From Streptomyces sp. NBC_00490 (GTDB lineage Bacteria > Actinomycetota > Actinomycetes > Streptomycetales > Streptomycetaceae), in the NCBI RefSeq assembly GCF_036013645.1, contig NZ_CP107869.1:9858001-9922000 (forward strand): a stretch of 64,000 nt of DNA, in the 5' to 3' direction. This document shows, one piece after another, positions 60,722 to 64,000 of this stretch; the stretch's first letter is position 1, and every line of letters begins with the position of its first letter. The position numbers and the translations under genes are program-made. The notes beneath the pieces were generated by a model. The model saw nothing but the letters and a program-made list of their open reading frames with translations. It searched no databases and was not told the DNA's origin.

Positions 60722-61600
60722 ATGCCCAGCCCAGAGCAACGTCCCACGATTCACGTCCCGGGGACCACGAGCCACACCATCGCCCCGCGCGCAGGACACC
60801 GCAACGGCGAGGGAACCCTGCGTTACCTCAAAGCCGGCACCGGCGCCCCCGTGGTCCTGCTGCACACCGTGCGCACACAGGCCGAGCACTTCCGCGCCCT
60901 CATCCCGCTGATCGCGGACCAGTACACCGTGTACGCCCTCGACCTGCCGGGGATGGGCTACTCCGAGATCGTGCCTGGTGCGTCGTACGACGAGCCGGCC
61001 ATGCGCGCCGGCGTCGAGCGGCTCCTGACCGAACTCGACCTCCACGACGTGACCCTGGTCGGGGAGTCCATGGGGGCGGTGCTCGCCCTGACCACCGCGG
61101 CCGACCTGCCCGAGCGGGTCCGGCGCGTCGTCGCGGTGAACACGTACGACTTCCGCGGCGGTATCGCCCGGTCCAGTCTTCTCGCCCGTGTGGTGGTCAG
61201 CGGTGTCCTCACTCCGGGGGTGGGCCCGGTGGTCGCCGGGGTGGAACCCAAGGCTGTGGTCCGCAGGATCCTGCGGGGCGGGCTGGGCGACAAGACCGCG
61301 CTGCGGGAGGACTACCTCGACGAACTCCTCCAGGTGGGCGGCCGCCCCGGCTATTCGAGCGTCGCCCGGGCCGTGTACCAGAGCCTGCCCAGTCTCATCG
61401 ACGCCCGCTCGCGCTACCCAGAGGTCAAGGCACCGGTCCACCTCGTCTACGGGGAGAAGGACTGGTCGCGGCCATCGGACCGGCAAGCCGACAAGGAACT
61501 GCTGCCGGCCGCCGATTTCACACAGGTCCCGGGAGCAGGTCACTTCGTCGCCTTGGAACGCCCCGACCTGCTGGCCGACCTGCTGAACGCGGTGGCGTGA
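60722..61600 (+). CDS. Alpha/beta hydrolase
   Basis: This 292-aa alpha/beta-hydrolase-fold enzyme has nucleophile Ser116 in VGESMGAV, the acid near residue 246 in YGEKDW and His274 in GAGHFVALERPD. The oxyanion strand is VVLLHTVRTQAEHF. It has no clear signal peptide, so it is cytoplasmic. The ATG at 60722 has an AGGGAAG site about 9 nt upstream. Two TetR-type palindromes precede it, so it is probably inducible. Ester, epoxide or haloalkane substrates cannot be told apart from this sequence. Confidence 0.9.
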   Translation: MPSPEQRPTIHVPGTTSHTIAPRAGHRNGEGTLRYLKAGTGAPVVLLHTVRTQAEHFRALIPLIADQYTVYALDLPGMGYSEIVPGASYDEPAMRAGVERLLTELDLHDVTLVGESMGAVLALTTAADLPERVRRVVAVNTYDFRGGIARSSLLARVVVSGVLTPGVGPVVAGVEPKAVVRRILRGGLGDKTALREDYLDELLQVGGRPGYSSVARAVYQSLPSLIDARSRYPEVKAPVHLVYGEKDWSRPSDRQADKELLPAADFTQVPGAGHFVALERPDLLADLLNAVA

Positions 61601-62078
61601 CCGCCCCGAGAGCGCTGTAGCCACCCCCGTCCGGGGTGTAGTGCGGGACGGGGACCACGTTCGATCAGGTGTCTCACACCGTCGTGGCGCTCACAGCAGT
61701 GCGGCCGGCCGGTGGGGGCACGGCCTGCGGAGCGCAGGCGGTTCGGCGCGCGGCGGGGTGGTGGCGAAGCCGACCGCCTCCTTGTTGTGTATGCCGTTGA
61801 TGACCCGGGCGCAGGCGCCAGCTCAGACCGTGGTCGGTGCTCAGGCCGGTGCTCAGGCCGGTGCTCGGGTCTGCAGGGGGAATGGGCGGTGAGGTCGGCA
61901 CGGGACCGAGGAGGTGGTTGCCCTCGACAGCCTCTGCCCCTGCCTGAGCGGCATCTCTTTGCGGGTAGGTGAGCCCGCAGCTATCCTCATACTCAACAAT
62001 GCGACTAGGTGCCCAGTTGATTAAGCGGTGGCCGTGTGCCACTTTCATCAGCACCGTTGATGAGAGGCGGTCGGCCCC
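61601..62078. other. Intergenic with short tandem repeat
   Basis: No gene is seen. GGTGCTCAGGCC is repeated at 61836-61847 and 61848-61859, with a third partial copy to 61868. Confidence 0.45.
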
Positions 62079-62894
62079 GTGTCGAGCAGGTCGAGCAGTG
62101 GGTATCTGCGCTATGTCGCCCTGGGCGACAGTCATACCGAGGGTCTTGGGGACGGCGACGACGTCCGTGGTCTTCGGGGCTGGGCGGACCGGCTCGCCGA
62201 GCAGGTCGCTCACCACAGCCCTGGCCTGCTCTACGCCAACCTCGCGGTGCGCGGCCGTAAGGCCGGTCAGGTGCGCGCCGAGCAGCTGGCTCCGGCTCTC
62301 GCGATGCGGCCCGACCTCGCCACCGTGGTGGCCGGCGTCAACGACGTGCTGCGCCCGGGCTGTGACCTCGACGAGGTGGCCGGCCATGTCGAGGCGATGT
62401 TCGCCGCGCTCACCGCGCAGGGCGCCACCGTTGCGACCCTCATGTTTCCCGATGTCGGGCGTATCACGCCGTTGGCCCGCCCGATCGGTCACCGTGTTCT
62501 CGCACTCAACGCGCGCATCCGGGAGGCCGCCGGCCGCCACGGCGTGGTGGTGGCGGAGACGGCCGCGCACGCGGCGGCGACCGATCCGCGGTTGTGGAGT
62601 GCTGACCGGCTGCACGCCGGCCCGCTGGGACACGCGCGCATCGCGGCTGCCGTGGCCCAGGCGCTCGGTCTGCCGGGCAGCGACGACAAGTGGTCCCTTC
62701 CCCTGCCGGCCGAGGGGACAGACAGCTCTGTCTGGAGGACCGTGGGCGCCGAAGTGCGCTGGGCCGGCACCTTCCTCGGCCCCTGGGTCGGCCGCCGCCT
62801 GCGTGGCCGCTCCTCCGGCGACGGCCGCCAGGCCAAGCGGCCGGCCCTGCTTCCGGTGGCCGCGTCCACCGGGGACGCCTCCTCAGCCGTATGA
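62079..62894 (+). CDS. SGNH/GDSL hydrolase family protein
   Basis: This 271-aa SGNH hydrolase without a signal peptide has GDSHTEGLGD (Ser nucleophile), NLAVRGRKAGQV (block II), VVAGVNDVLRP (block III, with Asn) and DRLHAGPLGHARIA (Asp and His). The fold acts on acyl or acetyl esters. A polar C-terminal tail (WRTVGAEVRWAGTFLGPWVG) may touch the membrane. The GTG at 62079 is the start; the ribosome site is distant. It precedes the DUF3533-like gene at 62964 by 69 bp, so they may share a transcript. Confidence 0.87.
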   Translation: MSSRSSSGYLRYVALGDSHTEGLGDGDDVRGLRGWADRLAEQVAHHSPGLLYANLAVRGRKAGQVRAEQLAPALAMRPDLATVVAGVNDVLRPGCDLDEVAGHVEAMFAALTAQGATVATLMFPDVGRITPLARPIGHRVLALNARIREAAGRHGVVVAETAAHAAATDPRLWSADRLHAGPLGHARIAAAVAQALGLPGSDDKWSLPLPAEGTDSSVWRTVGAEVRWAGTFLGPWVGRRLRGRSSGDGRQAKRPALLPVAASTGDASSAV

Positions 62895-62963
62895 GGCTCC
62901 GCCCGCGACGACGCCGGCGGCTCCTCCTGCTGCACTTCTCTCTTCCTCGTACCGGAGCTGGCA

Positions 62964-64000
62964 ATGAGTAACGCCCACCCCTTCCGCGTCCTGCGCGTGA
63001 AGCGTCTGTGGACCGTCAACGGCGTGATCGTGGGCTTCGTGGCGCTGCTGTTCACGGTGTTCTACGTCGGCGCCAACATCGACCCCGCCGGTCACCTGCA
63101 CAAGCTGCCCGTCGGCCTGGTCAGCGCCGATGAGGGGGCGAAGATCGGTGGCAAGCAGACCGACCTCGGTGCACAGATCACCCAGTCGATCAAGAAGTCG
63201 TCCCAGGGCGGAGACAGGATCGACTGGAAGGTGATGGACGAGTCGGAGATGAAGGAGGAGCTGGGCAAGGGCAAGTTGTTCGGCGCGCTCGTCGTGCCTC
63301 GCGACTTCACCGCCACTGTGGCCGCCCTCACCGGCCCCGGGGTGGCCGGCAAGCCCGTCCGCCCGACACTCACCGTGCTGACCAACCAGTCCGCCGGCAG
63401 CGTGGGGTCGAGCATGGCGCGACAGGCCACGACGACGGCCGCGCAGGCGGCCTCCGCGCAGCTGGGTGAACAGCTGACCGCTCAGGCCGAGGCCGCGCAG
63501 GCCCAACTGCCCGCTGCCGCGCGCCTGCTGCTGGCCGACCCGGCCGTGGTGCAGATCGAGGACGGGCATCCGCTCGACTCGCACAGCGGCCTCGGTCTCA
63601 GTGCCTTCTACTACTCCCTCGTCCTCGTCGTCTGCGGCATGCTCGCCGCCAACGTCATCAGCGGCCAGGTGGACCACGCCCTCGGCTACACCCACAGCGA
63701 CATGGGCCCGCTGCGGATCCACAACCCGCTGCTGCGCGCGACTCGCGTCCAGACCCTGGCCATCGGTAGCACGCTCATGATCGGTCTGTCCCTGCTCATG
63801 GGCAGTCTGGCCCTGGCCGGTGCGGTGGGCATCATGGGCATGGACGCCTCTCACCTGCCCCTGCTGTGGCTCTTCTCCGTGTGCACGATCGCGGTTGTCG
63901 GCATCGGCGGGCTCGGACTGCTCGCTGTGTTCGGCACGCCGGGCATGCTGTTCATCACGATCTTCTACATCGCCATGGCGGTACCGACGTCCGGCGCCAC
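62964..64000 (+). CDS. DUF3533/YhgE-Pip-like membrane protein, runs off the window
   Basis: The first 345 codons are present. The sequence begins with a membrane anchor (NGVIVGFVALLFTVFYVGAN). A large extracytoplasmic domain follows (HLHKLPVGLVSADEGAKIGG to GALVVPRDFTATVAALTGPG) with a helical, Gln/Ala-rich stretch near residues 150-185. Several C-terminal helices follow, including AFYYSLVLVVCGMLAANVIS and IGSTLMIGLSLLMGSLALAG. This is the architecture of DUF3533 and YhgE/Pip proteins, related to ABC-2 permeases and type VII-like secretion. The ATG at 62964 has GGAG 7 nt upstream. The stop lies beyond the right edge. Confidence 0.82.
   Translation, partial: MSNAHPFRVLRVKRLWTVNGVIVGFVALLFTVFYVGANIDPAGHLHKLPVGLVSADEGAKIGGKQTDLGAQITQSIKKSSQGGDRIDWKVMDESEMKEELGKGKLFGALVVPRDFTATVAALTGPGVAGKPVRPTLTVLTNQSAGSVGSSMARQATTTAAQAASAQLGEQLTAQAEAAQAQLPAAARLLLADPAVVQIEDGHPLDSHSGLGLSAFYYSLVLVVCGMLAANVISGQVDHALGYTHSDMGPLRIHNPLLRATRVQTLAIGSTLMIGLSLLMGSLALAGAVGIMGMDASHLPLLWLFSVCTIAVVGIGGLGLLAVFGTPGMLFITIFYIAMAVPTSGA

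Noticed and set aside
61836..61868. Tandem repeats as a possible origin iteron set
   Set aside because: Only two and a half copies, no AT-rich region and no replication gene nearby.

Overview
The window looks like accessory DNA from a Streptomyces-type actinomycete. It is very GC-rich, the codons are strongly G/C at third positions, GTG and TTG starts are common, and most recognisable families are streptomycete: DUF6233, DUF4259, GAF-ANTAR and ANTAR regulators, WYL regulators, NarL-type two-component pairs, an MMPL exporter and a MsiK-dependent sugar ABC operon. I see no tRNA, rRNA, CRISPR array or replication origin. Four insertion sequences have ends I can place with inverted repeats and target duplications. 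About fifteen decayed fragments (ISL3, IS110, IS630, IS5, luciferase-like, SDR, aldo-keto reductase, TetR, Asp23, helicase and two response regulators) show heavy turnover.

Layout. 0-15.5 kb: small hypotheticals, an intact-ended IS701 element (1561-3001), DUF6233, Ku, an MFS exporter, an MBL-fold enzyme divergent from an AraC regulator, DUF4259, an NTF2-like protein, and two abutting IS5-family elements that share one TTA target (13002-13854 and 13858-15538). 15.7-30 kb: metabolic and regulatory pairs, each enzyme or exporter divergent from its regulator. These are flavin oxidoreductase/WYL, DHA2 exporter/TetR with three operators, SDR/MerR with an over-long promoter spacer, and VOC/WYL with a palindrome. 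A dienelactone hydrolase and a glyoxalase-like protein follow.

30.5-43.9 kb: an envelope or lipid block. A two-component pair faces a PmtA-like methyltransferase and DedA operon across a 20-bp palindrome. A second pair, a third paralogous kinase whose response regulator has decayed, a secreted SGNH esterase and an MMPL exporter follow. A palindrome built on TAGTAC/GTACTA recurs upstream of the exporter, the esterase and the second kinase, and an IS5-family element sits against one copy.

44-48.7 kb: a stress-signalling block of STAS, GNAT and GAF-ANTAR genes joined by 4-bp start/stop overlaps, plus another GAF-ANTAR, PRC-barrel and ANTAR genes. 48.9-55.1 kb: a beta-glucoside operon (solute-binding lipoprotein, two permeases, GH1 glucosidase) facing a LacI-family regulator across two copies of a CebR-like operator. 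55-64 kb: transposase relics, an IS that has split a secreted-protein gene at its start codon, GrpB, an alpha/beta hydrolase behind two TetR-type palindromes, an SGNH hydrolase, and a DUF3533/YhgE-like membrane protein running off the right edge.

The most promising unexplained signals are the TAGTAC operator regulon with its orphaned kinase, an identical TANNNT-N7-start arrangement (predicted leaderless mRNAs) at four genes, and an IS5-family element carrying a convergent passenger gene.
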